A stretch of DNA of 64,000 nucleotides from Arthrobacter_M sp030063245 (GTDB lineage Bacteria > Actinomycetota > Actinomycetes > Actinomycetales > Micrococcaceae). A program made the translations under genes and the position numbers. The notes beneath the pieces are model-generated. The model was given only the letters and a program-made list of their open reading frames with translations, was not told where the DNA came from and searched no databases. Positions 36,366-45,891 of this stretch are shown here, piece after piece (the stretch's first letter is position 1; the number at the start of each line of letters is the position of its first letter). The stretch spans positions 3,968,001 through 4,032,000 of the forward strand of contig NZ_CP180316.1 of the NCBI RefSeq assembly GCF_051131705.1, read 5' to 3'.

Positions 36366-37934
36366 ATGGCCGGAGTCACCAAGGAAGCGCAGCGCGCGGA
36401 GCTACACAAGACGATCTGGCGGATCGCGAACGACCTGCGCGGAAGCGTCGATGGTTGGGACTTCAAGAGCTACGTGCTCGGGATCCTCTTCTACCGCTAC
36501 ATCTCAGAAAACCTCACGGCCTACATCAACGAGGGTGAGCGAAAGGCCGGTCACCCGGACTTCGACTATGCAGAACTAGCGGACTCGGAAGCCGAGTTTG
36601 GGCGCAAAGAGACAGTCGCTGAGAAGGGTGTCTACATCCTCCCCTCTGAGCTCTTCGCCAACGTACGTAAGCGCGCTGCGAACGATGAAAACCTCAACGA
36701 GACGCTCGAAAACGTATTCAAGAACATAGAGGGCTCGGCCGTCGGTACTGATGCCGAGGACGATCTAAAGGGTCTCTTCGACGACCTCGATGTCAACTCT
36801 GGCAAGCTCGGTCACACGGTCGCCAAGCGGAACGAAAAGCTCGTGAAGCTTCTTGACGCCATCGGTGATCTTACGCTGGGCAATTTTTCCGACCACACAA
36901 TCGACGCTTTCGGTGATGCCTACGAGTACCTCATGCAGATGTACGCATCAGCTGCGGGTAAATCCGGTGGTGAGTACTACACCCCTCAAGAGGTGTCAGA
37001 GCTACTCGCCCGCCTCACGGTGGTAGGCAAGACATCCGTGAACAAGGTCTACGACCCGGCCTGTGGCTCAGGCTCCCTACTTCTAAAGTTCGCAAAAGTA
37101 CTTGGCAAGGAAAACGTCCGCCAGGGCTTTTATGGCCAGGAAATCAACCTGACCACCCACAACCTCGCCCGGATCAACATGTTCCTACACGACCTCAACT
37201 ACGAAAAGTTTAATCTCGCCCACGGCGATACCCTAATCGATCCCGCGCATTGGGACGACGAACCCTTTGAAGCGATCGTCTCCAACCCTCCTTACTCGAT
37301 CAGGTGGGATGGCGATTCGAACCCGCTCCTAATCAACGATCCTCGTTTCGCTCCCGCAGGTGTTCTGGCGCCCAAATCGAAGGCTGATCTAGCCTTCACG
37401 ATGCACATCCTGTCTTGGCTCGCCGTGGACGGAACGGCCGCGATCGTCGAGTTCCCCGGAGTGCTCTACCGATCCGGAGCGGAACAGAAAATACGCAAGT
37501 ACCTCATCGACAACAACTATGTCGACGCAGTGATTCAGCTCCCGCCCGACCTCTTCTTCGGCACCACAATTGCGACCTGCATCATCGTTTTGAAGAAATC
37601 CAAGAAGGATAATGCAGTCCTCTTTATCGACGCCTCAGCAGAGTTTGTGCGAGGTGGAAATAAGAACAAACTTACTGAGGAAAACCAGCGAAAAATTCTC
37701 GAGGGCTTCATCGCGCGCGGAGAAATCGATCATTTCACACGGCTTGTCACGAACGAAGAGATATCTGCGAATAACTACAACATTGCAGTTTCCTCCTATG
37801 TAGAGCAACTAGACACGCGTGAAGTAACCGACATCACCGAATTGAACGCGAGTATCGCCCAGGGTGTTACGCGCCAGCAGGAACTTCGCACAGCCATAGA
37901 TGAAATCATCGCGAGCTTGGATGGTTCTCTGTGA
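36366..37934 (+). CDS. hsdM: Type I restriction-modification methyltransferase subunit
   Basis: 522 aa. Motif I 'DPACGSGSLL' (about 229-238) and motif IV 'NPPYS' (about 307-311) mark the N6-adenine methylase; the N-terminal 'IWRIANDLRGSVDGWDFKSYVLGILFYRYIS' is the HsdM_N helical domain. With HsdS it methylates the recognition site; with HsdR it forms the restriction complex. Length is normal. AAGGAG is about 13 nt before the ATG, a long spacing. Its stop overlaps the hsdS GTG by 4 bp. Confidence 0.97.
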   Translation: MAGVTKEAQRAELHKTIWRIANDLRGSVDGWDFKSYVLGILFYRYISENLTAYINEGERKAGHPDFDYAELADSEAEFGRKETVAEKGVYILPSELFANVRKRAANDENLNETLENVFKNIEGSAVGTDAEDDLKGLFDDLDVNSGKLGHTVAKRNEKLVKLLDAIGDLTLGNFSDHTIDAFGDAYEYLMQMYASAAGKSGGEYYTPQEVSELLARLTVVGKTSVNKVYDPACGSGSLLLKFAKVLGKENVRQGFYGQEINLTTHNLARINMFLHDLNYEKFNLAHGDTLIDPAHWDDEPFEAIVSNPPYSIRWDGDSNPLLINDPRFAPAGVLAPKSKADLAFTMHILSWLAVDGTAAIVEFPGVLYRSGAEQKIRKYLIDNNYVDAVIQLPPDLFFGTTIATCIIVLKKSKKDNAVLFIDASAEFVRGGNKNKLTEENQRKILEGFIARGEIDHFTRLVTNEEISANNYNIAVSSYVEQLDTREVTDITELNASIAQGVTRQQELRTAIDEIIASLDGSL

Positions 37935-39178
37935 ACCGAATCGACAAGCTTGTCCAAGAACTCTGCCCCGAAGGCGTTCGGTACGAACCCCTGTCTGGTA
38001 TAGGTGAATGGTTTGGAGGTGGTACACCTTCGAAAGCTCGAACGGCTTATTGGGAGAACGGCACCATACCTTGGATCTCACCGAAGGATATGAGCGGTAG
38101 GTCAATCATCGATTCAACTGTCGACCACATCACCGAGGCCGCCGTTCAGGGATCTGCAACTAGGCTCGTACCAGCCAATTCAATCGCCATGGTCGTCCGC
38201 TCTAGCATCCTCGATCGGATCCTACCCACCGCACTAGTCCCTGTCCCTGCTGCGCTCAACCAGGATATGAAAGCAGTAGTGCCCCGAGAAGACATTTTGC
38301 CGGGTTATATTCTCCATCAACTACGCGCACGAGGACAGGAAATCCTTCGATTCGCTCGCAAGACTGGCGGATCGGTTTCGTCGATTGAAAGTGCCAAACT
38401 CTTCTCATTCCGCATCCCCATTCCGCCCGTTGCAGTCCAACAGGAAATTGTGAGCGTTTTTGACGCATTCGCGACGCTCGAATCGGAGTTGGAATCGCAG
38501 CTCGCAACGGAGTTGGATGCTCGTCGCCGGCAGTATGCACACTACCGCGACTCTCTCTTGGCGTTTACTGACTCGGACACTCCAAAGCTCCCCCTAGGTG
38601 AGTTCTCGACTCTTGTCCGTGGGAACGGTATGCCAAAAACCGACTTCACCGACTCTGGCGTTGCGGCTATCCACTATGGACAGATTTACACCCATTACGG
38701 CACCTCAGCTACGGAGACCATGTCCTTCGTATCTCCCGAGAAAGCAACCAAGCTTGCCAAGGTAGACCCCGGCGACTTGGTAATTACAAATACGAGCGAA
38801 AACCTGGAAGACGTCGGCAAAACAGTGGCTTGGCTTGGACAGGAGCAAGCTGTTACGGGTGGCCATGCCACTGTTATTAAACACCAACAAAATTCTAAAT
38901 ACCTTGCGTACTACTTTCAGACAACCGAGTTCGCAGTCGCAAAGCGAAAATACGCATCGGGCACAAAGGTGATCGACGTGTCGGCCAAAAGCCTCGCGAA
39001 GATCGCGATCCCCCTACCACCAGTCAGCGAGCAAGAACGCATCGTCGCAATTCTCGACAAGTTCAGTTCGTTAGTGAACGACCTCAGCACCGGTCTTCCA
39101 GGGGAAATTGCCGCCCGTCGAAAGCAATACGAGTATTACCGCGAGAAGGTGCTTACGTTTGAGGAGATCGCGGCATGA
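37931..39178 (+). CDS. hsdS: Type I restriction-modification specificity subunit
   Basis: 415 aa, GTG start in the GTGA overlap. Two target-recognition domains are visible, each starting after a conserved linker ('GEWFGGGTPSKARTAYWENGTIPWISPKDM' at about 22-50 and the second from about 215) and each followed by a coiled-coil spacer ('VQQEIVSVFDAFATLESELESQLATEL' near 172-198 and 'SEQERIVAILDKFSSLVNDLS' near 360-380). These set a bipartite DNA target that cannot be read from sequence alone. Not rearranged as far as seen; no inverted partner gene nearby. Confidence 0.95.
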   Translation: MNRIDKLVQELCPEGVRYEPLSGIGEWFGGGTPSKARTAYWENGTIPWISPKDMSGRSIIDSTVDHITEAAVQGSATRLVPANSIAMVVRSSILDRILPTALVPVPAALNQDMKAVVPREDILPGYILHQLRARGQEILRFARKTGGSVSSIESAKLFSFRIPIPPVAVQQEIVSVFDAFATLESELESQLATELDARRRQYAHYRDSLLAFTDSDTPKLPLGEFSTLVRGNGMPKTDFTDSGVAAIHYGQIYTHYGTSATETMSFVSPEKATKLAKVDPGDLVITNTSENLEDVGKTVAWLGQEQAVTGGHATVIKHQQNSKYLAYYFQTTEFAVAKRKYASGTKVIDVSAKSLAKIAIPLPPVSEQERIVAILDKFSSLVNDLSTGLPGEIAARRKQYEYYREKVLTFEEIAA

Positions 39179-42100
39179 GTGAAGCAATGACTAGAAAATA
39201 TGACCCGATTGCAGTCAGTAGTGAAAGTACGGTCGTTGCCGAGTACATCCCGGACAGTCCAATCGATGCGGCCTATCAATCTGAGGCCGATCTTGAGCGT
39301 GAATTCATCAAGCTCTTGCAGTCTCAGGCTTACGAGTACTTGCCCGTCACGAGCGAGCCGCAACTCATTACGAACCTCCGTGCGCAGCTGGAAGTACTGA
39401 ATCGCACCACCTTCAGCGACAGCGAATGGGATACCTTCTTCACGGAGCGAATTATAGGCGCTAATGATGGCATTGCCGAGAAGACCCTACGACTTCAGGA
39501 AGACCACGTTCAGCTACTGCGACGCGATGACGGCTCGACGAAGAACATCCTGCTCATCGACAAGGCGAATATCCATAACAACCGCCTTCAGGTCATAAAC
39601 CAGTACGAGATCGGACAGGGCGAAGGCGGTGCTGCACGTTCCACACGCTACGACGCAACCGTGCTGGTCAACGGTCTTCCTATGGTCCACATCGAGCTGA
39701 AGCGCCGTGGTGTCGATATCCGCGAAGCGTTCAACCAGATCGACCGCTATCAGCGCGATAGTTTTTGGGCTGGGTCCGGCTTGTTCGAGTACGTGCAGCT
39801 GTTCGTCATCAGTAACGGGACGCTGACGAAGTATTACTCCAACACGACTCGTCGTCAGCATTTGGCCGATGCCGCCGGCTTGAAGAAAGCGCGAAAGACA
39901 TCGAACTCATTTGAGTTCACCTCGTGGTGGGCCGACGCTCAGAATAAGCCGATTCAGGATCTGACAGCGTTTGCAAAAACGTTCTTTGCAAAGCACACCA
40001 TCTTGAACCTGCTCACGAAATACTGCGTCCTAACAGCTGACCGGATGCTGCTGGTCATGCGGCCGTACCAGATCGTGGCCACGGAGCGGATCCTGCAGAA
40101 GATCGACATCTCGACAAACTACAAGCAGCTGGGTTCCGTCGTTGCAGGCGGCTATGTCTGGCATACCACAGGCTCGGGCAAGACGCTGACGAGCTTCAAG
40201 ACCGCGCAGCTTGCCTCGAAACTTCCTACCGTGAACAAGGTGCTGTTCGTCGTGGACCGCAAGGACCTCGACTATCAGACGATGCGCGAGTATGACCGGT
40301 TCGAGAAGGGCGCAGCCAACTCAAACACCTCGACAGCAGTACTCAAGAAGCAGCTTGAGAACCCCCAGGCGCGGATTATCATCACAACCATCCAGAAGCT
40401 TGCGACGTTTATCAAGGCGAACGCCGGACACGAGATCTACTCAGGCCACGTTGTGATCATCTTCGACGAATGCCACCGTTCACAGTTCGGTGATATGCAT
40501 ACCGCGATTACTAAGGCTTTCAAGCGCTATAACCTCTTCGGCTTCACTGGCACGCCAATCTTCGCCGCAAATGCGGGCAGCGGTGGCAACCCGCAGCTAA
40601 AGACTACTGAGCAGGCGTTTGGCGACAAGTTGCACACCTACACGATCGTTGACGCGATCACCGATAAAAATGTTCTGCCGTTTCGTATTGACTACGTCAA
40701 CACCATCAAGCTTCCGGAAGGTCTCACGGACAAACAGGTGTCCGCCATCGACACAGAGCAGGCACTGCTTGCACCGGAGCGGCTACGGCAGGTCACCGCC
40801 TACATACTTGAGCACTTCGACCAGAAAACGAAGCGAGCTCAGCACTACTCGCTCGCTGGCAAGCGAATGCATGGTTTCAATGCGCTCTTCGCGACCGCCT
40901 CGATTGAGGCCGCCAAGCGCTACTACAATCAGTTCTTCATACAGCAACGTGACCTCCCGCCAGCTCGTCAGCTAAAGGTTGGTCTCATCTACTCCTACGC
41001 AGCGAACGAAGCAGTGGAAGATGGCGCTCTGGACGAGGAGGGCTTCGAAACAACTGCACTCGATGCCTCGTCGCGAGACTTCCTGGAGGACGCAATCCAG
41101 GACTACAACGACATGTTCGGCACCAGCTTTGACACCTCCGCTGACAAGTTCCAGAACTACTACAAGGACCTCTCGCTGCGTCTCAAGCAGCGCGAGATCG
41201 ACGTCGTCATTGTGGTCAACATGTTCCTTACTGGATTCGACGCCACGACACTGAACACGCTTTTCGTCGACAAGAATCTGCGGGCACATGGTCTCATTCA
41301 GGCATATTCGCGAACCAACCGCATTCTCAACTCAGTCAAGACCTACGGCAACATCATCACGTTCCGCGATCTCGAGGAAGAGACCAACGACGCCATTGCG
41401 CTCTTTGGTAACAAGAATGCCCAGGGCATCGTGATCCTCAAGCCATACGCCGAGTATTACGACGAGTACGCCGACAAAGTCACTGAGCTATTGGAGAACT
41501 TCCCGCTCGGTACGCCGATCGTCGGCGAGGCGGCACAAAAGGCGTTTATCGCCCTCTTCGGCACCATCCTTCGGCTCCAGAATATCCTGACGTCTTTTGA
41601 CGACTTTGCCGGCCAAGAGATTCTGACAGATCGACAAGGCCAGGACTACCGCAGCGTCTACTTGGACCTTTATGCCGAGTTCCGCCGCGACAAGGACTCG
41701 GCCAAGGAGTCGATAAATGACGATGTCGTGTTCGAAATTGAGCTCATCAAACAGGTTGAAATCAACGTTGATTACATCCTCATGCTTGTGCAAAAGTATC
41801 GCGACGAGCGCGGTGATGGCGACGACAAGGAAATCCGCGCTGAAATTTCGCGTGCCGTCGATGCCAGCCCGAGCCTACGCAACAAGAAGGATCTCATCGA
41901 AGCGTTCGTGGATTCGGTCTCGGCTACCGGTGAAATCGACGAAGAGTGGCGCGCTTTCATCGCCGGCCGCAAAGAAGCCGAACTTGATGCGATCATCGAG
42001 TCTGAGAGCCTGAGACCGGAAGAGACCCGCGTGTTTGTCGAGACAGCCTTCCGTGACGGCAGCATCCAGACAACAGGCACTGCGATCACGAAGGTACTCC

Positions 42101-42219
42101 CTCCAGTGTCGCGATTCTCAGCCAAGGGCGGTCATGGCGAGAAGAAGCAGCGTGTGCTTGAGAAACTAGGCGCCTTCTTCGAGCGGTTCTTTGGACTCAG
42201 CTCAGGCGGAGGCGAGTGA
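39175..42219 (+). CDS. hsdR: Type I restriction endonuclease motor subunit
   Basis: 1014 aa. Nuclease motif 'YDATVLVNG...HIELKRRG' (about 158-178; D...ExK), then SF2 translocase with 'TTGSGKT' (about 331-337), 'DECHR' (about 431-435) and 'FTGTPI', and a C-terminal helical region that docks to HsdM. It translocates DNA and cuts unmethylated invaders. ATGA overlap with hsdS. The next gene starts inside its stop (TGATG), which ties the restriction genes to the downstream genes in one message. Confidence 0.97.
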   Translation: MSEAMTRKYDPIAVSSESTVVAEYIPDSPIDAAYQSEADLEREFIKLLQSQAYEYLPVTSEPQLITNLRAQLEVLNRTTFSDSEWDTFFTERIIGANDGIAEKTLRLQEDHVQLLRRDDGSTKNILLIDKANIHNNRLQVINQYEIGQGEGGAARSTRYDATVLVNGLPMVHIELKRRGVDIREAFNQIDRYQRDSFWAGSGLFEYVQLFVISNGTLTKYYSNTTRRQHLADAAGLKKARKTSNSFEFTSWWADAQNKPIQDLTAFAKTFFAKHTILNLLTKYCVLTADRMLLVMRPYQIVATERILQKIDISTNYKQLGSVVAGGYVWHTTGSGKTLTSFKTAQLASKLPTVNKVLFVVDRKDLDYQTMREYDRFEKGAANSNTSTAVLKKQLENPQARIIITTIQKLATFIKANAGHEIYSGHVVIIFDECHRSQFGDMHTAITKAFKRYNLFGFTGTPIFAANAGSGGNPQLKTTEQAFGDKLHTYTIVDAITDKNVLPFRIDYVNTIKLPEGLTDKQVSAIDTEQALLAPERLRQVTAYILEHFDQKTKRAQHYSLAGKRMHGFNALFATASIEAAKRYYNQFFIQQRDLPPARQLKVGLIYSYAANEAVEDGALDEEGFETTALDASSRDFLEDAIQDYNDMFGTSFDTSADKFQNYYKDLSLRLKQREIDVVIVVNMFLTGFDATTLNTLFVDKNLRAHGLIQAYSRTNRILNSVKTYGNIITFRDLEEETNDAIALFGNKNAQGIVILKPYAEYYDEYADKVTELLENFPLGTPIVGEAAQKAFIALFGTILRLQNILTSFDDFAGQEILTDRQGQDYRSVYLDLYAEFRRDKDSAKESINDDVVFEIELIKQVEINVDYILMLVQKYRDERGDGDDKEIRAEISRAVDASPSLRNKKDLIEAFVDSVSATGEIDEEWRAFIAGRKEAELDAIIESESLRPEETRVFVETAFRDGSIQTTGTAITKVLPPVSRFSAKGGHGEKKQRVLEKLGAFFERFFGLSSGGGE

Positions 42220-42977
42220 TGACATCCAAACCTTCTTCCATGATCAAGATCGTGTATTTCGATGAGGAGTCGGCCTCGGATTACCTTGACATCTCCGTTG
42301 GCGGTAAGTCGGTCTCGACCAGCGAGCATGTCAAGGAACGCACCAGGGACATGCAGGCGCGGGTCGAGACGAGCGTGGCGGCGAAGCTTAGCTGGCTTCC
42401 CTTTATCGGTGCGTCGGCCGAGACAAGCGCCGGAGTTGATGTATCAAGCGCTGGACGGAGCCTTCTTAGTAAGACGCTGTCCAACACAATCTTGACTGAT
42501 TATCTCGCGCAGGTCACGGACGACGAGCGGATTACGCGGCTGAGCGGTCTGCGCGTGACCGCCCCCGAGGACTCAATGGCGTACATGAAGATGTTCACGC
42601 CGTATATGGTCATCGCCAAAACCGAGGACCAGGGCATCGATCTAGCGCGGCTCGACGAAGCCCTCGCGGGCGCTAAAGGCTACTACGAACTGCTTGGTGA
42701 GGATGCAAATGGCTCGAAGCGCGTACTACGATTCAACATCAAAGCGTTCCGGAACAACTACGGCCTGACCGACCTCAGCCGGATGCGGCTCGTCTTCCAT
42801 GGCGTTCTCGTCGGACAAACAACAGAACATGGTCTCGGCATGCAGGCGGAGATGTCGGTCGAAACAGACAATCAGCCATTGACCGCGGCTGAACTCGTCG
42901 ATGGCAAGCTCGCCAAAAGTGATGATCTCCTCGACGTCTACGACGTGATCCTCGCAGGAGTCCAGCATGACGGGTGA
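42219..42977 (+). CDS. DUF6414-like protein linked to hsdR
   Basis: 252 aa from ATG 42219 (a GTG one codon upstream is possible). Begins 'SMIKIVYFDEESASDYLDISVGGK', then a segment 'LSWLPFIGASAETSAGVDVSSAGRSLLSKTLSNTILTDYL' typical of the DUF6414 family as I remember it; function unknown. Its start overlaps the hsdR stop by one base and its end overlaps the AAA gene by 11 bp, so it is translated with the restriction system and the ATPase. Possibly a sensor or adaptor for the ATPase (inference). Soluble, no signal peptide. Confidence 0.7.
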   Translation: MTSKPSSMIKIVYFDEESASDYLDISVGGKSVSTSEHVKERTRDMQARVETSVAAKLSWLPFIGASAETSAGVDVSSAGRSLLSKTLSNTILTDYLAQVTDDERITRLSGLRVTAPEDSMAYMKMFTPYMVIAKTEDQGIDLARLDEALAGAKGYYELLGEDANGSKRVLRFNIKAFRNNYGLTDLSRMRLVFHGVLVGQTTEHGLGMQAEMSVETDNQPLTAAELVDGKLAKSDDLLDVYDVILAGVQHDG

Positions 42978-44037
42978 TATCAAGGTGACCCTCTATTACG
43001 GTCCGATGTCGTGGTTCGAGGAGCAGCTCGGGAAGAAGAAGCGCGAGGGGTTATTTGAGATCGTCAACGAGCGTGACGAGGCCAACCGCCGCCACACCCA
43101 CGTCGTTGAAGGCCAGCAGGCGCCTGATCCTGAGGAAACCGCACCTCGGCCGAAGCGCGTTGTGTCAGAGTCCAGCGACTATGCGAGCTTGAACGAGCAC
43201 GTCATCACGAATTTCGCGGGGCTGATCCGCACAGTCAATCCCGAGCACCTGCATCTACACAACCCTCCGGCGAATGTTCACGCTCAGCTTGAACGTGCCT
43301 TCCCTACCGACGTGAAACGGTACGAATACCCCGCGGTGACGCGGGAGACCCTCGTCCGATTTCGTGATGGCTTTGCAGGCCACTTAGTTGGTCAGGCTGC
43401 CGTAAAGGAATCCTTGCTCGCCGCACTGTATCCGCTCACTACGACCCGACATACCAAGCCGGTGGTATTGATGTTCTACGGCCCGTCCGGAGTCGGCAAA
43501 ACCGAGACTGCCCAGTTCGTCAATGACCTACTTGTCGGCACGCTGATGCGCAAGCAGTTCTCCATGTTCCACAACGAGAAGTTCGCCTCGTATCTGTTCG
43601 GGGGAACACACTCGGAAGCCTCATTCGCACACGACCTGCTCGACCGAGAATCTGGTGTCATTTTGATCGACGAGTTCGATAAGGCGAACTCCGTCTTCCA
43701 CAGCGCATTCTATCAACTCTTTGACAGCGGCGTATTTGAGGACAAGAACTATAGCGTGCAGCTTGGGTCATCCCTGATCATCTGCACTTCGAACTACAGC
43801 TCCGAGAACAATATCCGCGAGGCGCTCGGCGACGCCCTCTATTCTCGGTTCGATTCTCTGGTTCGATTCAATCCACTATCTAAGGACGAGATCAGGCAAG
43901 TCATAGACCGACTCGTCGAGAATCGTTTCACCAAACTCGCGCCAGATGAACAATCTCGACTGGAGCGCGACGAGATCAAGGCCACTCTGTACCCGCTAGC
44001 CGACAAATCTGGCAACGTCCGAAAGCTCGGCAAGTAG
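42967..44037 (+). CDS. ClpB-like AAA ATPase, probably frameshifted at its 3' end
   Basis: 356 aa as read. An N-terminal region of about 130 residues without known domain precedes an AAA core with Walker A 'GPSGVGKT' (about 172-180), Walker B 'ILIDEFDK' (about 231-238) and sensor-type 'LIICTSNYSSENNI'. It resembles single-ring relatives of Clp/Hsp100 unfoldases. The frame ends 'NVRKLGK' and stops, but the +2 frame continues at once as 'VVDEVISLVLVRAVLSEE' to a stop at 44139-44141, as the C-terminal helix of AAA proteins would. One lost base near 44020-44033 explains this. The restored gene (about 391 aa) would overlap the OLD gene by 11 bp. Confidence 0.8.
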   Translation: MTGDIKVTLYYGPMSWFEEQLGKKKREGLFEIVNERDEANRRHTHVVEGQQAPDPEETAPRPKRVVSESSDYASLNEHVITNFAGLIRTVNPEHLHLHNPPANVHAQLERAFPTDVKRYEYPAVTRETLVRFRDGFAGHLVGQAAVKESLLAALYPLTTTRHTKPVVLMFYGPSGVGKTETAQFVNDLLVGTLMRKQFSMFHNEKFASYLFGGTHSEASFAHDLLDRESGVILIDEFDKANSVFHSAFYQLFDSGVFEDKNYSVQLGSSLIICTSNYSSENNIREALGDALYSRFDSLVRFNPLSKDEIRQVIDRLVENRFTKLAPDEQSRLERDEIKATLYPLADKSGNVRKLGK

Positions 44038-44745
44038 TCGACGAAGTTATCTCCTTGGTACTTGTACGCGCTGTATTGAGTGAAGAGGCGCCGATCAGCC
44101 CAGCGCCGCCCAGTGAGAGGAGCTTGGTGCATGAGGGTTAGACAATTAGAAATAGAACACTTCCGGGGCATCGCGACGGGACGCGTGGTATTCCAACAGC
44201 ACACGCTGCTGGTTGGTGGAAACAATATCGGCAAGTCCACCGTATGCGAGGCGCTGGAACTCGTGCTAGGACCGGAGCGCCTCTACCGTCGACCCGTTAT
44301 TGACGAGCATGATTTCTTTCGCGGTGACTATCGGGGCGACGGCGACAACCCCCGTGAGATACGCGTTCGTGCCGTACTGACGGACCTATCAGATGAGCAG
44401 TTGCGACGCTTCTTCCAACATGTCCGACGCTGGGATGATGCAAGCCTCTCCTTCCTCGACGAGGAGCCGGGCGGACTCGCATCAGCAGATGGCGACGGCA
44501 CAACTTGGGCGCTTCCTGTCGTGTTCATCGGGCGCTACGACCGCGATGAGGACGACTTTATCGGTGAGACGTTCTTTGACCACCCAACGCCAGAGCTGGA
44601 CGAACTCGACGAGGATGAGCGCGCCTCACTCGGCGGCGGCAGAGCACCATTCACTCGCGGTCACAAGCGCCTCTGTGCATTTGTGTTCCTTCGAGCTCTG
44701 CGCACTGGAACTCGAGCACTCAGTATGCAGCGCGGCTCTCTACTA

Positions 44746-45889
44746 GTGTAGTGTCTCAGTTTTGTTTTGTGGCTTGGAGGGCTACGCGTCCGCGGCGGAC
44801 TTTTTCGATGATGGAGTCGGCGGTCGCTGTCCAAATCAGCGGCGTGGGGTTCTCGTTGTTGACGCGGATGTAGGCTTCGATTTTCTCGATTAAATCCGGC
44901 ACCGAGTGGAAGACCCCGCGGCGCAGTGCCCTCTCCGTGAGGTCCCTGAACCAGCGCTCCACCAGGTTCAGCCAGGAGGAGGTTGGGGTGAAATGCAGGT
45001 GAAACCGCGGGTTCTTCTCCAGCCACGCTTTCACGTTCGAATGCTTATGGGTCGCATAGTTGTCCACTATGAGGTGGATTTGAAGGCCCTTGGGGACCTC
45101 CTTCTCGATGGTTTTTAGAAACCCCAGGAATTCATCGTGCCGGTGCTTGGGCACGCAGGATCCCAGGACCTTTCCCGTGGCGACCTCCAAGGCCGCGAAG
45201 AGCGTGGTGGTTCCGTTGCGCTTGTAGTCATGCGTTACGGTCTCGGCCCGACCCCTGACCATCGGCAGGGACGGTTGGGAACGGTCAAGAGCCTGGATCG
45301 AGGTCTTCTCATCCATGCAGAAAACCATCGCGTTCTCCGGCGGATTCAGGTACAGCCCGCACACATCAATGAGCTTCTCGTCAAAGTTCGGATCGGTGGA
45401 GAGCTTGAACGTCTTGATCAGGTGCGGCTTCAGCCCACGTGCCGCCCAAATCCGCTGCACCTGCGCCGGAGACACACCGACACGTGCCGCCATGGACCGC
45501 ACCGACCAATGCGTCGCACCCTCCGGTTTGGAAAACCGCGTCAATTCAACGATTTCGGCGATCTTCGACTCCGGGATCGCCGGCTTGCGCCCCCGCCCCT
45601 CCTTGACCTTGCCGAACTCCTTCAGCCCTTCCCCTACGAACCGGGCACGCCAAGCCCGCACCGTCGCCGGGCTTACACCCACCACCCGGGAGATCCACTC
45701 GTTAGCCAGGCCCTCGGCAGCCATCAGGAGAACCTGCGCCCGCTGCACCTCGCGATGTGAAGCAAGCCGAGACTTGGACAGGGCCTCCAAGACCTGGTGC
45801 TGGGCGTCGGTGAGGGTCAATGCGGGAGCTGGATTCGACATGTTCCCAGCTTAATCCACAAGTCATAAACTATTTTGGAGACACACCAC
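44746..45889 (-). mobile_element. IS630-family insertion sequence, copy 1
   Basis: 1144 bp between TA dinucleotides (44744-44745 and 45890-45891) in a CTAG context, the usual IS630 target. Terminal inverted repeats GTGTAGTGTCTC and GTGGTGTGTCTC match at 10 of 12 positions. It differs from copy 2 mainly by lacking 3 bp in the transposase gene. Confidence 0.93.
44756..45841 (-). CDS. IS630-family transposase (copy 1)
   Basis: 361 aa. N-terminal helix-turn-helix region ('WISRVVGVSPATVRAWRARF'), then the DDE domain: D in 'FCMDEKTSIQ', D in 'LIVDNYATHKH' and E in 'WLNLVERWF'. The conserved 'TSSSWLN' run just before the catalytic Glu has lost one serine here (TSSWLN), a 3-bp deletion in a GAG/CTC run relative to copy 2. 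It may affect activity. It cuts and pastes at TA. Confidence 0.93.
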   Translation of the reverse strand: MSNPAPALTLTDAQHQVLEALSKSRLASHREVQRAQVLLMAAEGLANEWISRVVGVSPATVRAWRARFVGEGLKEFGKVKEGRGRKPAIPESKIAEIVELTRFSKPEGATHWSVRSMAARVGVSPAQVQRIWAARGLKPHLIKTFKLSTDPNFDEKLIDVCGLYLNPPENAMVFCMDEKTSIQALDRSQPSLPMVRGRAETVTHDYKRNGTTTLFAALEVATGKVLGSCVPKHRHDEFLGFLKTIEKEVPKGLQIHLIVDNYATHKHSNVKAWLEKNPRFHLHFTPTSSWLNLVERWFRDLTERALRRGVFHSVPDLIEKIEAYIRVNNENPTPLIWTATADSIIEKVRRGRVALQATKQN

Positions 45890-45891
45890 TA

